A DNA stretch of 64,000 nucleotides from Dichetophora obliterata (GCA_963920525.1 OY986437.1:35991063-36055062); one strand, 5' to 3'. Positions 44,550-56,206 are shown, numbered from the stretch's first letter. Notes: generated from the letters alone by a model not told the origin. Numbers and translations: made by a program.

Positions 44550-47399
44550 TTAGAAGGAAGACAAATAATCTGATAATTTAGATTTAAATATGGCTGTATT
44601 GCAAATACGCTGTAGATACGGTGGAAGTGAGTTCCAAAGACGTATGGAATTAACAAAGAACTGACGTTCGGACGCTAAGCAGGCATGTTTTGGTTGGACT
44701 AGGTTGTTTCCGCGCTGAGATCTTAAAAATTTTAGTTTATTATATAGGTAAACTGGCTCTTTGGTAAAAATAATTTTGTGCAGAAAAACTAACGCCCTCA
44801 AGTTCAAAACACTGTTAAAAGTCAAATTGAATATTTTTTTTGCATACTGGGATATACGGTCGGTTCGTTTAAGTCCGAAGACATAACGAGCGATGTTGTT
44901 ATAGGAAACGTTCAACTTGCGCTTACTAGCAGCATCACAGTATGCAAAAATTTCGGATCCGTACAATAAGGTGGGGACAAGATACGTTTTAGCTAATAAC
45001 ATTCTTATGTGAAAGGGGGTGAAGAACTGTGTGGCCCATAGGCTACGGAGCATACCATAAACTTTTCCTACAGTGATGTTGACATGATTCGTCCAATCTA
45101 AAGTGCTGCTGAAGGTAATACCCAAATTTTTTGCCGTTTTTACAACTTCAATACATGACCCATTTATCGTAACGTCCGGAAAGGGCAAAGAAGAGTTATG
45201 TTTTCTCGTTATAATTAAACATTTTGACTTATTTGGGTTTATGCTTAAGCCATTAGCGGAAGCCCAATCGTAAATTTTACACAAATTAGCATTCAGACTA
45301 TCAACACACGTGGTAATATCACATTTGCGACAGCTAGTATACAGTTGTACATCATCAGCGTACATTTGTATACCACAATTTTGCAGCACAGTTGGTAAGT
45401 CGTTTATATAAACCGAAAATAAAAGAGGGCCCATTACAGAGCCTTGAGGAACGCCACGGTTTACAGGTAAGAAATTGGAAGTAACGCTGCCTATATTAAC
45501 GGCTTGTGATCTGTTTGTGAGATAAGAGGTCATTAGTCGAGTTGCAGTGGCGGAAAAATTAAACACATTTAATAATTTCAAACATAAAATTTGGTGATCA
45601 ACCGTGTCGAAAGCTTTCGAATGATCTAGCAAAACCAAGAAACTGATTTCATTGCGATCGAGGTTATTTCGAATTTCATCGCTGACGTCAAGTAGAGCAG
45701 TCACGCAACTACGCTTAGGTCGGAATCCTGACTGTCTGTCAGTTAGCAGTTTATTGTCCAAAAGAAATTTGTTTATTTGGTAGTACATCAGCGTTTCAAA
45801 AACTTTTGATAGATATGGTAAAATTGCTATGGGGCGGAATTCATTACCAGTTTTAGGGATGGGAATAATTTTAGCTTTTTTCCAAATAGCAGGGAATTCT
45901 GATTTCGTTATGATGGTATTGAAAATGTTAATAATGAAAGGGGTTAGAGCAGGAAGAAGTAACTTAAAAAACCTGGGATGTATTTCATCGAAACCGACGG
46001 CATTAGATTTAATCTCTAAGCAACTTCGCAGTACTTCTGTATATTCAACGCATTGAAAATTAAAAGCTGAGTACGAGTTGATAGATCTCTGAAAGATGCG
46101 ACAACAGTTGACACTGGGCGCTGACATAGGTATATCTATAAATTTGTTATTTAGAGCCTCGACGTCTATGCTAGTGTCTGTAAGCGAAATATTTCTACCA
46201 ACTCCAATTTGCCGAATAATATTCCACTTCGTTTTGCTGCCTATGGCAGAGCTAAATTTAGATTCATAATATGCTAACTTGGCAATTTTCACCGCCCTGA
46301 CCACATTGTTTCTGCATATGCGGAAAATATTATAACGCTCGGGTGTTTTGAGACGTTTCCATTTATTATACGCTGCGTCACGTTTTTTCATTAAACTTTT
46401 AAGGGTACTGGAAAACCAGGGCCTTAGAGAGTGCTTTACAACTTTAGTTTTAAGAGGAACATGTTTTTCAAATAATGAATTGACGTTACGTTGTAGGAAA
46501 TCTAACTTATCATTTACTGATAGCATGTGATAAATTTCTGTCCAGTCGACGTGATTTAGCTCTGTCTGAAGAGAGCTAAAATCTATATTTGTAAAATCTC
46601 GGTATGTTATTTTTTGCTCTGGTATTAGCAGCTGAAAATTATAGCAAAGAAAAATCAGGTCATGCTTGGAAAAAACAGGAGCAGATAACTGGTCATAAAG
46701 TAAGACTTTATCATTATCACCGACAAAAAAGAGGTCTAGCAGCGAATTTCTATTTTTGGAAAAGTGTGTGGGTGTGGTGCAGTTTGGCGACGTAAGACCA
46801 AGTGCACACATATCATCAGATAAATGAGTTTCAACCAATAAATCACAATTAAAATCGCCACAAATTATGATGTCAGCATAGGAGCTTACCACCGATTCAA
46901 TTTTCAACATTAAGTTTTCTGTATGGACATAACGATTTGGCCTATAAACTGCGCCGACAAGTAGTTTTTTGGATTCATAGATTATGTCAACAAATAGGAA
47001 TTCAATATTATCTTCAGAGTTTGATTTACTGATTAAGTTGCATGTAATACCATCTTTAACAAAAATTGCAACCCCACCGGCATGAGACTCTCGATCCGCA
47101 CGAAATGATCTATAACCCTTTACACTAAAGACACTATTTTGAACAGAAGGCTGAAACCATGTTTCAGATACACAAATTATATCCATGTTTGAGTTTTCAA
47201 AAATGTACCGAAACTCATCAATTTTATTATTTAAACTTTGCGCATTAATATGACATACCTGTAGTCCCGTCGCTTGCCTGCTTAATATTCGAATTAAAGC
47301 ATAGAGATTGTCTCTAGAACAACAACGACCGTAATTATTCGAACTCACAACGGATATGGTTTGAGATAAAAAGACGCGTATTTGCAGCACAGTTAACAT
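44550..47399 (-). CDS. LINE ORF2: endonuclease and reverse transcriptase, intact
   Basis: 949 codons without interruption. The N-terminal endonuclease (about residues 46-250) nicks target DNA and has all key blocks: HINAQSL (N52), SETWF (E79), AGGVAIFV, YRPN (Y152), GDFN (D182, N184), SLLDLFF (D222), SKHD (H246). A linker follows with basic stretches (around 338-375). RT (about 500-760): IPIPKTGNEFRPIAILPYLS, SGFRPKRSC, VLLDHSKAFDTVDH (D592), RGVPQGSVMGPLLF, MYADDVQLY (D682-D683), then the post-RT LYGSEIFAY and SLPPYLQ blocks. It performs target-primed reverse transcription together with ORF1 protein. All catalytic residues are present, so the protein may be competent. Start chosen as the first Met; translation may start slightly downstream. 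Overlapping plus-strand frames are shadows. Confidence 0.93.
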   Translation of the reverse strand: MLTVLQIRVFLSQTISVVSSNNYGRCCSRDNLYALIRILSRQATGLQVCHINAQSLNNKIDEFRYIFENSNMDIICVSETWFQPSVQNSVFSVKGYRSFRADRESHAGGVAIFVKDGITCNLISKSNSEDNIEFLFVDIIYESKKLLVGAVYRPNRYVHTENLMLKIESVVSSYADIIICGDFNCDLLVETHLSDDMCALGLTSPNCTTPTHFSKNRNSLLDLFFVGDNDKVLLYDQLSAPVFSKHDLIFLCYNFQLLIPEQKITYRDFTNIDFSSLQTELNHVDWTEIYHMLSVNDKLDFLQRNVNSLFEKHVPLKTKVVKHSLRPWFSSTLKSLMKKRDAAYNKWKRLKTPERYNIFRICRNNVVRAVKIAKLAYYESKFSSAIGSKTKWNIIRQIGVGRNISLTDTSIDVEALNNKFIDIPMSAPSVNCCRIFQRSINSYSAFNFQCVEYTEVLRSCLEIKSNAVGFDEIHPRFFKLLLPALTPFIINIFNTIITKSEFPAIWKKAKIIPIPKTGNEFRPIAILPYLSKVFETLMYYQINKFLLDNKLLTDRQSGFRPKRSCVTALLDVSDEIRNNLDRNEISFLVLLDHSKAFDTVDHQILCLKLLNVFNFSATATRLMTSYLTNRSQAVNIGSVTSNFLPVNRGVPQGSVMGPLLFSVYINDLPTVLQNCGIQMYADDVQLYTSCRKCDITTCVDSLNANLCKIYDWASANGLSINPNKSKCLIITRKHNSSLPFPDVTINGSCIEVVKTAKNLGITFSSTLDWTNHVNITVGKVYGMLRSLWATQFFTPFHIRMLLAKTYLVPTLLYGSEIFAYCDAASKRKLNVSYNNIARYVFGLKRTDRISQYAKKIFNLTFNSVLNLRALVFLHKIIFTKEPVYLYNKLKFLRSQRGNNLVQPKHACLASERQFFVNSIRLWNSLPPYLQRICNTAIFKSKLSDYLSSF

Positions 47400-47572
47400 T
47401 ATTATTAACTTTTAATATAAGAAATAAAGAATTAAAAGAAATAAAAATAAGAAAAGAAGTAAGTGTACATATTACGCAAAGAAATGGAATGAAGGAAGCA
47501 AATAGAAATAAAAAGAAGATAGATAGGTTAAAGAAAGACAAATTAAATAACGCAAAAACATAAAACTTAAAC

Positions 47573-48337
47573 TTAGGCAGGAACAACTTCATCTTCCGGG
47601 CATCTTTCACAAATTCCTTCGGCGGCAAGAACATGGCTGTGCAGCTCGCTTTCATTTTTGATGCGAATACTTTGGGAGCCTTTGTGTAGCCGAATGTGTA
47701 AACACCCTCGGACGGTGAAAGCATTGTAAATACTTTTTCGTTTCTTGTAGGTAATAGCAGCATGTAATAGCTTTCTAGTATCAGCGCTGAGGCACTCGTG
47801 GATGTAGATATTGTGATCTGCTTCAAAGCCTGCATTGATCAGATTCACGGCTTTCTTAACACGTCTGCGGTAGTCACCAAATGCTTTCAAAACCCGATTT
47901 CGGTCATGCGGAGTGTAGAACTTGACGATGATCACAGGGTTTGAATTTTGATTTGTTGTTCTCTGCCTTACCCGAAAAATATCTTTTAATTGCGGTGGTA
48001 AAAACTCAATAGAGTGACATACAAGGTTAAAGATGCTCTTAATATTTTCGCCTGTCATTAAAGGCACTCCAAAAATAATTGCATCGGAAGAGTTATGATT
48101 TTCACTGCTGTTGTTGGAATTTGATGTCGAAGAGCATCGCTTGAGTTCATCGGTTAGGGCATCACAACGCGAGGAAAGAAGTTCGATGCGATTTTCAAGT
48201 GAGCTTAATTTAAGTTCGTAATCACTAAAATTGTTTTTGATGGTTGCAACTTGTATTATTTTATTTTGTTTTAAGTAATCAAACATAACAAAAACTACAA
48301 AAGAAAGAGAATATAGAATAAATATATCGTAGCGCAC
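47573..48337 (-). CDS. LINE ORF1 protein, N-terminus uncertain
   Basis: 254 codons from a GTG at 48337 to the stop at 47573; a fly would not start on GTG. The frame stays open further upstream, and the first in-frame Met (MFDYLKQNK) is internal. An N-terminal hydrophobic stretch, then a coiled-coil-like heptad region (YELKLSSLENRIELLSSRCDALTDELKR split over about residues 39-67), an Asn/Ser linker, and a C-terminal part with IIFGVPL, VIIVKFYTPHDRNRVLKAF and IYIHECLSADTRKLLHAA. This C-terminal wording resembles the FP25K-like domain found in ORF1 proteins of many insect jockey/CR1 LINEs (family knowledge). Likely role: trimerise and bind LINE RNA. An N-terminal zinc finger, common in the family, is missing, so it is probably truncated. 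The frame at 47335-47835 is a shadow. Confidence 0.7.
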   Translation of the reverse strand: MRYDIFILYSLSFVVFVMFDYLKQNKIIQVATIKNNFSDYELKLSSLENRIELLSSRCDALTDELKRCSSTSNSNNSSENHNSSDAIIFGVPLMTGENIKSIFNLVCHSIEFLPPQLKDIFRVRQRTTNQNSNPVIIVKFYTPHDRNRVLKAFGDYRRRVKKAVNLINAGFEADHNIYIHECLSADTRKLLHAAITYKKRKSIYNAFTVRGCLHIRLHKGSQSIRIKNESELHSHVLAAEGICERCPEDEVVPA

Positions 48338-48450
48338 TTGTTGAAAGGAAATTTTCGATTTTGCACTGGAGATATATGTAACTGCATAAATATTTTTTAC
48401 ATTCAGACTTACATTTTTCAGCCTTTGAGGATAAATGATAGCTTGTTGGT

Positions 48451-48560
48451 CGCAAAATTAAAAAAAACTTTTATAATCTTTTAGCATATTTAATGTAATT
48501 TTAAAGACAAATATTCAACAAAACAAATCAAAGTTGAAAAAATTAAGAAAAAATGAGAGT
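48451..48560. other. Flank of LINE 5' end
   Basis: AT-rich. No target duplication matching the 44190 side could be recognised. Confidence 0.3.
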
Positions 48561-48582
48561 TTTCTATATGACCTTGTTATAT

Positions 48583-48905
48583 ATTATGTTGATTTACTAT
48601 GATTTAATTACAAACTCTAAATGTTTGATAGTTTATATCATTCTTGATTTAAAATACTAGTATAAAATCTAGTTGTTTGATAGTTTAAAATCGTTTATTG
48701 AGCCTTAGGTCAGGTTAGAACAATTAATTGCTCTAACGAATTTTTTCCAAAGAAACAACAACAACAACAACAACATTTTCATTGAAAAGGAAAACATCAC
48801 TTGCTGATTTGAATCGATTATATTTAAAATCAAGAATGATTTCAACTATCAAACATTTAGAATTTGTATTTAAATCATAGTAAATCAACATTAAAAAAAA
48901 ATTTA
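48583..48905. repeat. ~70-bp inverted repeat with ~180-bp loop
   Basis: ATGTTGATTTACTATGATTT followed by AATGTTTGATAGTTTATATC (48583-48655) is mirrored at 48835-48903 by AAAATCAAGAATGATTTCAA and TAAATCATAGTAAATCAACA. The loop holds a second copy of TAGTTGTTTGATAGTTT and an (AAC)n microsatellite at 48757-48776. A MITE or decayed stem-loop. Confidence 0.7.
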
Positions 48906-49730
48906 AATCAATTTTATATACCGTAGAAAAGGTCTGCTTTTCATCTTTTAGAAAACGATATTCTATAATTATTATTATTACAATTTGATCAAATGCAGCT
49001 CAGTTATGAAAATGAACTCACACGCTACTCACAATAATTTTCTTATATACATATATCCAATGCAGTTATCTTATGTTTCAAAAGATGTACAACCTCTACT
49101 ATGTCTTATGACAATAAGTTATTTAATAATTTTGTATTTTTGACTTGAGTGAAAATATAAGTTGTTTCATATTTCTTTAGTGAAAGAGGGCTTAGTGTTC
49201 CCAAAAAAAAATAAAATGAAAATTTTGGTTCTAACTTTACTATCAAGAATTTATTTTTAAAAATTTTAGCAAACATTTATTCTGCATACAAAAAGACATC
49301 AAAAATTTTTGAATGCAATCCAAAGACTTGAATTGACTTCAAGTTATTTTAAATTAGCAGTGATTTGAAACTTATTTGCAACCGGTTTCCAATGATTTCA
49401 TTGACTTAAAACTGATTACAATTGAATGCAATCAATGACTCCAAGGAGCACGACTTCAAAAATAGTTAATACAATATTAACAATAGTTAATAATAGTTAA
49501 AAGATTTCAACAGAAATTTTTAACAATTAATTTTAATATTATGACTTCTAAATGATTGGTGATTTCAAAACATGAAGCCATGAAATAAAAATATAATTGA
49601 ATGTATTTATGTAAATTTTTACAACTCGGAAATATTCTTAGTAAAGGAATAGTAAACTTAAGAAAATTCGCGTCTCCCGGATCCTAATCTCAAAGCTTTT
49701 TGAAAATGCGTTTTATTTTCTTTGATAATC
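48906..49730. other. AT-rich spacer, nothing recognised
   Basis: No coding or structural signal seen except scattered short TGATTTCAA and CAATAGTTAATA repeats near 49330-49500. Confidence 0.4.
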
Positions 49731-49732
49731 AG

Positions 49733-49950
49733 GGTTGTTACGGATACCGACAAATGTCAGAATCGGTTTTGAAATTGACTCAGATTTCATTTTGGTGTCA
49801 TAGAAACTGATTATCGATTTAGAAACACAAAACCAATTTCGAAAATGAAACCAGTTTATAAATCGAATAATCGGTTTCTACGACACCAAAATGAAATCTG
49901 AGTCAATTTAAAAACGATTCTGGCAATTGCCGGTTTCCGTAACACCCCTA
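49733..49950. mobile_element. Palindromic MITE, AGGGTTGTTACGGA ends
   Basis: AGGGTTGTTACGGATACCGA (49733) and the complement of the segment ending near 49950 (AGGGGTGTTACGGAAACCGG) bound ~218 bp. Nearly the entire sequence folds back (GAATCGGTTTT, GACTCAGATTTCATTTTGGT, GTCGTAGAAACCGATTAT type words mirrored). Target duplication not clear. Non-coding. Confidence 0.8.
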
Positions 49951-50163
49951 AATGTGATAATGGATTTTAAAAATTGATTTTCAACAACAACTTTGGATAT
50001 ATATTAATTTTTAGTACCGTATCCTTGTTCCGTTACCTGGAAAATATCACATCATCTACACAAGATGCAAAAAACTATATAAAAGATATTCGATATTCTT
50101 CAAAGAATCTCCAGAGGATGAAAAAAAGAAAGGTATGTCAAAAAAGAAAGGTATGATTCAAGT

Positions 50164-51716
50164 CAGAGAACTGCACAAGCCTATTTGAAGTCTATTTCAA
50201 GTACTTGCTTAAAATACAAGTTCAAGCTAGCTTGAGCTTGATAATTTTGAATCAAGTGTAGCTTGTAATTGAATATAAATAAGCCCACTACAGCTTGCGA
50301 CTTGCAAATATGCTAACTTACAAGTGAACGGCACGAAGTTTCAAGTAAAGGAAAGCTTGATTCCTTCGGCAAAAAGCTTGAAAAGCTCGAAATTGAAAGG
50401 CAAGTAGCCAATTAAAGCAAGTATCCAAAAAATTCAATGAGCTTGTATAGGAAAAGCCTAAGCGTATTATGACTTTTAAGGGTTCTGTGGACTCCGTGGT
50501 TGGCAGTTTTAGGGGGTAGATGATTTTGGATCTGATGTCGGAATTTAAAATTCAAGATGGCGGATAGATTTGCCACCAAGATTTTTGGGTATTTTTGCGA
50601 ATTCTTTTAATTTTGAAATTCTGACAACGGATTTTATTTCGAATATAATGTCACAGTTTTAAAATTTAAGATGGAGGTTAGGGTTACCACCTAAATTTTT
50701 ACCACAGTATTGCCACCTTATAATATGTATTTTTAAGAATTTTAAACATCATTTAACAGTGTTAAGGAGTCACTGATTTCGAATCTGAAGTAAAATGTTG
50801 TTAAAAATTCTTAAAAATACATATTATTAGGTGGCAACCCTATTATTTCAAAATTTTATAATTTTGAAATTCTGACCACGGATTCGGATTTAGCGACCCA
50901 TTTTTGGTGTATAATTTTTTTTTTGCCAGCTCCGAATATAAATAAATAAATAAAAATACAAAGAATTAAGGTTACAACCCTATTCACCATCTTGAATTTT
51001 AAAATTCTGACTTCAGATTCAAAATCAGTGACTCCCTAACACTGTACAATGATGTTTAAAATTCTTAAAAATACATATTATTAGGTGGCAACCCTATTAT
51101 TTCAAAATTTTATAATTTTGAAATTCTGACAACGGATTCGGATTTAGCGACCCATTTTTACCCTTTAGCTCGCGCCAGCCCAGAATTCCTAAAAATAAAA
51201 AAATGAAGGTTGCAACCCTAGCCTCTACCTTAAATTTTCAAACTGTGGCATTATCGATATCAAATCCGTTGTCAGAATATAATTTTTAAAAGAATTCGCA
51301 AAAATACGAAAACAATATAGGTGGCAACTCTATACACCATCTTAAATTTTGAAATCAGATCCGAAATCATCTACCCCTACAACTACCAACCGAGGAGTCC
51401 ACAGAACCTTTAAAAGTCATAATACGCTTAAGCTCTCTCTACACAAGCTCATTGAATTTTTTGCATACTTGCTTTAATTCAATTAATTGGATACTTGCGA
51501 GCTTACAAGCTTTTGCCGGTCGTTTCAAGCTTTTCAACTTTCTGCCACACAAAGTAAGTCTAAACAAGCCAAGCCAAAGAGCAAGCATGAATATGACTTG
51601 TATCTATTTGGTATTTTTGCAAGCTGGCTAAAGCTTGCTTTTTCAAGTTTGAATACATACTTAAATTCAAAGACTTGAAAAGGCTTGAATTTCAAGTAGG
51701 CTTGTGCAGTTCTCTG
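50164..51716. mobile_element. hAT-like fold-back element with 8-bp target duplication
   Basis: Perfect TIR CAGAGAACTGCACAAGCCTA at both ends, flanked by ATTCAAGT at 50156-50163 and again at 51717-51724. Arms are several hundred bases long: AGCTTG/CAAGCT-rich outer part, then TCAATGAGCTTGTAT, AAGCGTATTATGACTTTTAA, GGTTCTGTGGACTCC and GGGGTAGATGATTT, all mirrored on the right (51357-51480). The centre (about 50500-51400) is the inverted GGTGGCAACCCTAT array, copy 3. Non-coding; it would need a hAT transposase in trans. 1553 bp. Confidence 0.9.
50500..51400. repeat. Inverted array GGTGGCAACCCTAT family, copy 3
   Basis: One forward AATATGTATTTTTAAGAATT (about 50717), then reversed AATACATATTATTAGGTGGC at about 50816 and 51070. 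Carries the same GCGACCCATTTTT, GAATCTGAAGT and AATTCGGATTTAGCGACC phrases as 1690-2955 and 19260-20810. Confidence 0.8.
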
Positions 51717-51724
51717 ATTCAAGT

Positions 51725-52566
51725 ACTAGTGCTATACACTCGGCCGGCTCATTTTTGAAAATCAGGATATCCTGAATTTGAGGAAAATCGTTTGAGTTAC
51801 CGATGAATTTGTCTCCAAAATTGGTTTTTTATATATTTGATCGTAATTTTTAAAGTACGTACAAACTAACCAAAACTGTTTGCGGTAATTGAGTATCAAG
51901 TTGAGCCACGTGATTCAGTAAAAAAATAATTTTGATTAGCTTTCATAACTAGTGCAAAAAAATTTAATAATCATAGTTTTTTTCGCAATGGCAGAGTTCA
52001 ATGAAGTTCATCACCTTATTTTATTCTCTTTGATTGATTCTAGTCTTGAGCGTCATCAAAGTTTTGATAATGCTCGAGGTTCATTTTCGCAATCGCAGAG
52101 AGTTCATTTTTTTTAGCTGAAAACAACAACAAATTTGGATTAATTTTTTTCGGAAATCTCTCAAAACTGCTCAAATATTATACAATTTTGACTAATAGGG
52201 GTTCATTGGAAAGGTCTTGTGAAGATCTATTAATTAAATAAGTAAATAAGAATTACTAAATTCATTAAAAAATCAATGTGTTGGTCCCGAATTAAAAAAA
52301 ACAAATTGGAGGCAAATCTATCGGCATTTTCGGTGGCTAGAGACTCAAAATATTTTTCTCAAATTCAGGATATCTTAGTTTTTCATACCAAAAGTTCAGA
52401 AATTGGGTGTGCTTTTTTACATAATTTTCCATATAATTATTTTGTATGATATACTCTTTTCCCATATACTTCGAGCCACTCTACTATTTTACTCATTAGA
52501 CTACTGCGATGCTGACTTTTTAACATTTTAATAACATTGCCTTTAAGTGGAGAAACTGAGTTTTCT
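51725..52566. other. Unassigned AT-rich DNA
   Basis: The phrase ATCAGGATATCCTGAATTTG (about 51764) is a short palindrome; TTCAGGATATCTTAG recurs at about 52362. No gene. Confidence 0.4.
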
Positions 52567-53081
52567 CAAGTGATGGGCACTATCGAACAATTCGTTCGAA
52601 TATTTCGTTCATTCATACTTTCAAAAAATAATAAATAGTGCAAGAAACTATCGAATGATTTAACTATCGAACACTTTACTTATTCATTCGAATTAAAAAA
52701 ATTAACTAGAACAAAGAACTCCCGTACGATTTGACTATTGAATAAATTATTCATTCAATGGAATTATAAAAATAGTAGCTAGTACAAAAAACTATCAAAT
52801 GATGTTTGCTATCAGTTCTAGTATTCATTCATTTGACTTAAGAAACCTCTAAATTAACTAGTGTGATTTCATTACAATTTTCATTTAAATACAAATCAAG
52901 CAGTGTTGTTAAACGTACTTTTTCAGTTAAATTTGCTGTACTCACAATTCGTTCAATCAGTTGAAGGTAAGCAAACGAAGTGCAAATGAAAAACTATCGA
53001 ATAAAAAAAAATATCGAAAGAATAAATGATTTTAAACAATCGTATAATTTGAATATTTTTATTCGATAGTTCCCAGCACTG
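52567..53081. mobile_element. hAT-like MITE, CACTATCGAA ends
   Basis: Left CAAGTGATGGGCACTATCGA (52567) and right complement CAGTGCTGGGAACTATCGAA (from 53081) are related ends of the CAGTGCTGGGAACTATCG type seen in hAT MITEs. Interior has repeated ACTATCGAA, TTCATTCGAA and ATTCATTC words in both orientations. The ends are not identical and no 8-bp duplication is visible. Minus frame 52953-53201 is spurious. Confidence 0.6.
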
Positions 53082-56000
53082 TTTGAAACATATTCTACGA
53101 CAACAGAAGAAAGATTGAACGAAAGATTGAAAATTCTTCATTATGACATTAAAGTGACTGTGGATCAAGTCGTTGATAGATATGGCCTTACACGGAAACA
53201 CTGATTAGATTTCGTGTCGTGATTAGATTTTTCAAACAGGGTTTGGAAATTCTGTAGTATTATTCGTTTCTATTTATTTTCATTTAAGTTATGTAAACTT
53301 TTAAAAAATTTCATACACATGAACTTTATACATAAAGTAACTGAAGACTGGATAACTGGTCTTTTATTTGAATTAATCGAAAAATAATTTTTTTTAAAAG
53401 TCGCTATATTTGTGTTATACAAGAAACCAGTTACTATAATTTGCCAAATCTAAATTATATTTTGCATTAGATTGCAATTTTTAGTGAATAGAATTTTTAT
53501 ACACTGATATATTATTTTTAATTCAATTTTTTCATATGCTTACTACTTAATATTAGCTCATTTTGTGGATCCCCCCCCCAAATGCAGTGTCTGGATCCGC
53601 CGCTGCTTTGGCATCAAAAACATAAAACACTCAACTATCTTAAAAAATTTTAATTTTCAAAATACAAAACTTTTTATAAAATGAAAAAATAATATAAAAA
53701 AATCTAAAATTTTGACATCAAAACAATTGAGATATCTTGAAAACTATATATATTTTTTAAGTACAATGCATTTCTTCAAGTCTTGATCTTTCAACCAGAT
53801 GCCATTATCGTTTTCCAGTAGTTTTCTCACAAAACTGTTTTTTCTGAAAGTTTAATTAAATGGCTATAGAAATATGCATAAATATTTACTGTTACCTCAC
53901 TATTGCTGTATTATTTTTTTTAAAACCTATAAAATATTTAATGTTGTCGAAAAAAATATGGAAAAAGTTGTTTTTGTTGTAAATACAATTTAATTTGAAA
54001 TTTTAGTTTGTATACTTTTTACACTTTTCAAATGTCATAACATTTATAAGCCAACATTTTTCAAGTTTAACAAAAAAATGTTAAAGTTTAAAAAAAACAA
54101 AAAAAAAATTATCAAAATATCTCATTTTCCAATGTCGAAAACAAAAACCCGAAATGTTCTATAAATAAACTCAAAACATATTCTTTTGGAACGCATTGAA
54201 AGACTACATACAATTTTTTTTTTGGTAAGTCATTCCTTCACTCACTGGTTCTGACTAGATTTTTTTTAGTTTGTGCAAAAATGTTCTGTTTTGTAAATGA
54301 GATAAAAATTAATTATTGCCGCTTACAATTATGATTGATGAAGTTTTAATCAGTTTAATGGTGCTGTTGGCATAAATTGGAGCCTAAAATAATGGCTGTT
54401 GAATGTTAAAAATCAATATTTAAATAAGGTGTCATAGAAGTATTTAACAAAAACAAAAAAAGTGTTGTTTATAGCTGGAAGTACTTGGAAGCTGTCGGCA
54501 GGCTAGACGGCACATTACTTATTTTTTTTTATAGCTACAATTATTGCCATTTTATGGCCCGAGAAGGTCATGTTAGATTAATCGATTTCTAACGATCCAA
54601 TAATAAATGATGTTTCCAGAAAACTAAGCACAAAAATTCTGCCAATTCGAGATGATTTAATTATAATTATCTGAAATATGTTTCTTGAAAAGAAGGATGT
54701 GCTTCGATTTTGCAAACATAAGCTATTAAATAGTTGTTTTATTGTTTTATTAATCTTCTTTTACTTAATCTTCTTTCAATCAAATATTCTGCACAAACAT
54801 ATGTCTACTATGGGCCTTAAATGGATTAATAGTAAGTAAAGATAAATGAAATGAATGAATTCAAAGTTAATTAAGAAAAAATCAGTTTAATAAACATAAT
54901 TAGTGCAAACAAAATTTTTATTGACTGACCAGCAAGGTCATTGCCAAGTTGAGTTTATCTGCATTTTTTTTTTGCTCTTGAAATATCTGTTATTTTTGGT
55001 GCTTGCTTCTTTTTTATATGATTTAGATATAAATTTTAAACATTTTTCATTGTTAAACAAGTTTTTACTGAATAAAGAGAATGGAATTCTGCAACATAAA
55101 ATGAAGCAACTACATTATTGTTACGTTTTTTTTATTTGGAACAGCATGAGTTTTGCTACTAATTGGTGCTAATAATATTGATTTATACAAGCTAAATAAG
55201 GAACTATTATTAGACTTTACATTACAACTTCAGAACAATAATAGCTGCTGGCAATATTTGCGAGTGTTATAATAAACTCAATCTCAATAATGTCGGAAGC
55301 TTTGGTTATATAGTTGGTGCAATAATGTTTATAAGCATTTAAGGTTATTTCAAAGAATATGAATTTGAAAAAGAAAAAAAATAAACAAGAGTCTTTTAAC
55401 CAATTTAAATCTCAAGTAGTCAAACAAAAGCAACAATCTCATGTTGAATGGTGCAATCTTTTAAGAACAGTTTTAATGAATAAACGTGTTTTTTAAATTT
55501 GATGAGCTGATTTCATGAACTCATAACAATTTATCAAGTGGTTTATGTTGAGAAAATTTGTTGAGAAATCGATTGATCGCTATTAATTATAACAAGTTTG
55601 TTTCTTTAGTCTTTTGTTTATCACTTGAAAAATGCTTACGAAGGGGGAAAATGTATTTCTTCACTTAAACTGATATTTATTTATTATAAGAGTAATAACT
55701 ATTTATTTAAGTATTACTGATGCTATTTTTTAACTATATAGTAAGCAAATTAGGTCAAGTTTTAACAATATCTCACTGCTTTTTACAGAAAATTTGAATT
55801 TTAAATTTTTAGATGTGACTATTAGATAGTATCTAAAAGGTTTTTTTTATCTGCTACCAACAATTACAGAGCTGTCACATTGTATTTATTAAAAACTTTG
55901 TTAACTTCAATGTGGCAAATAAGAAAAAATATTTTTAAATTGTTTTTCAGCTTCTTTTGTATAGTTTTTCAAAGAACTTTCAGCCTAAAAAAGCTAGTCG

Positions 56001-56200
56001 AAAGTTTTTTTAAAAAAATTATTAAAGTTTAAAAGTAACACGTACTTATTGGAGATGCAGCGTTCATTTAGTCGTAACGTTGAAAAATTGTATACGGAAC
56101 GTTATTAGCTTAAGCTTAAGTTAAGTAATGATAAGTTTAAAATGGGCACAAAAAATAGGCTTCACTGATCTTTCCCTTTTAAATTCACAAATAAACTCAG
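53082..56200. other. Long AT-rich stretch, no supported gene
   Basis: A lone hAT-type terminus lies near 53560-53605 (complement CAGCGGCGGATCCAGACACT followed by a GGGGGGG run), with no partner end. The plus frame 54903-55172 is Leu/Phe-rich and has no motif. Otherwise nothing to report in 3 kb. Confidence 0.45.
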
Positions 56201-56206
56201 TACAGT

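Larger units (their letters stand above)
44193..48450 (-). mobile_element. Jockey-like non-LTR retrotransposon, nearly complete
   Basis: Two ORFs on the minus strand (ORF1 about 48337-47573, ORF2 47399-44550), a 173-bp gap between them, then a ~340-bp 3' untranslated region ending in a simple-repeat tail (AAATA)n/(AAATT)n on the minus strand at 44193-44223. No RNase H after RT, as in jockey-clade elements. The 5' end is uncertain: ORF1 stays open upstream of its first codon with no ATG in frame, so the copy may be slightly 5'-truncated. Much better preserved than other elements here, so likely a recent insertion. Confidence 0.85.

Noticed and set aside
47335..47835. 166-codon minus frame overlapping ORF1 and ORF2 starts
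   Set aside because: Different frame from ORF1, rich in Phe and Leu from AT-rich spacer, no motif. ORF1 in the other frame has family resemblance.
53560..53605. Complete hAT element ending here
   Set aside because: Only one terminus (complement CAGCGGCGGATCCAG) is visible. No partner end or target duplication found.
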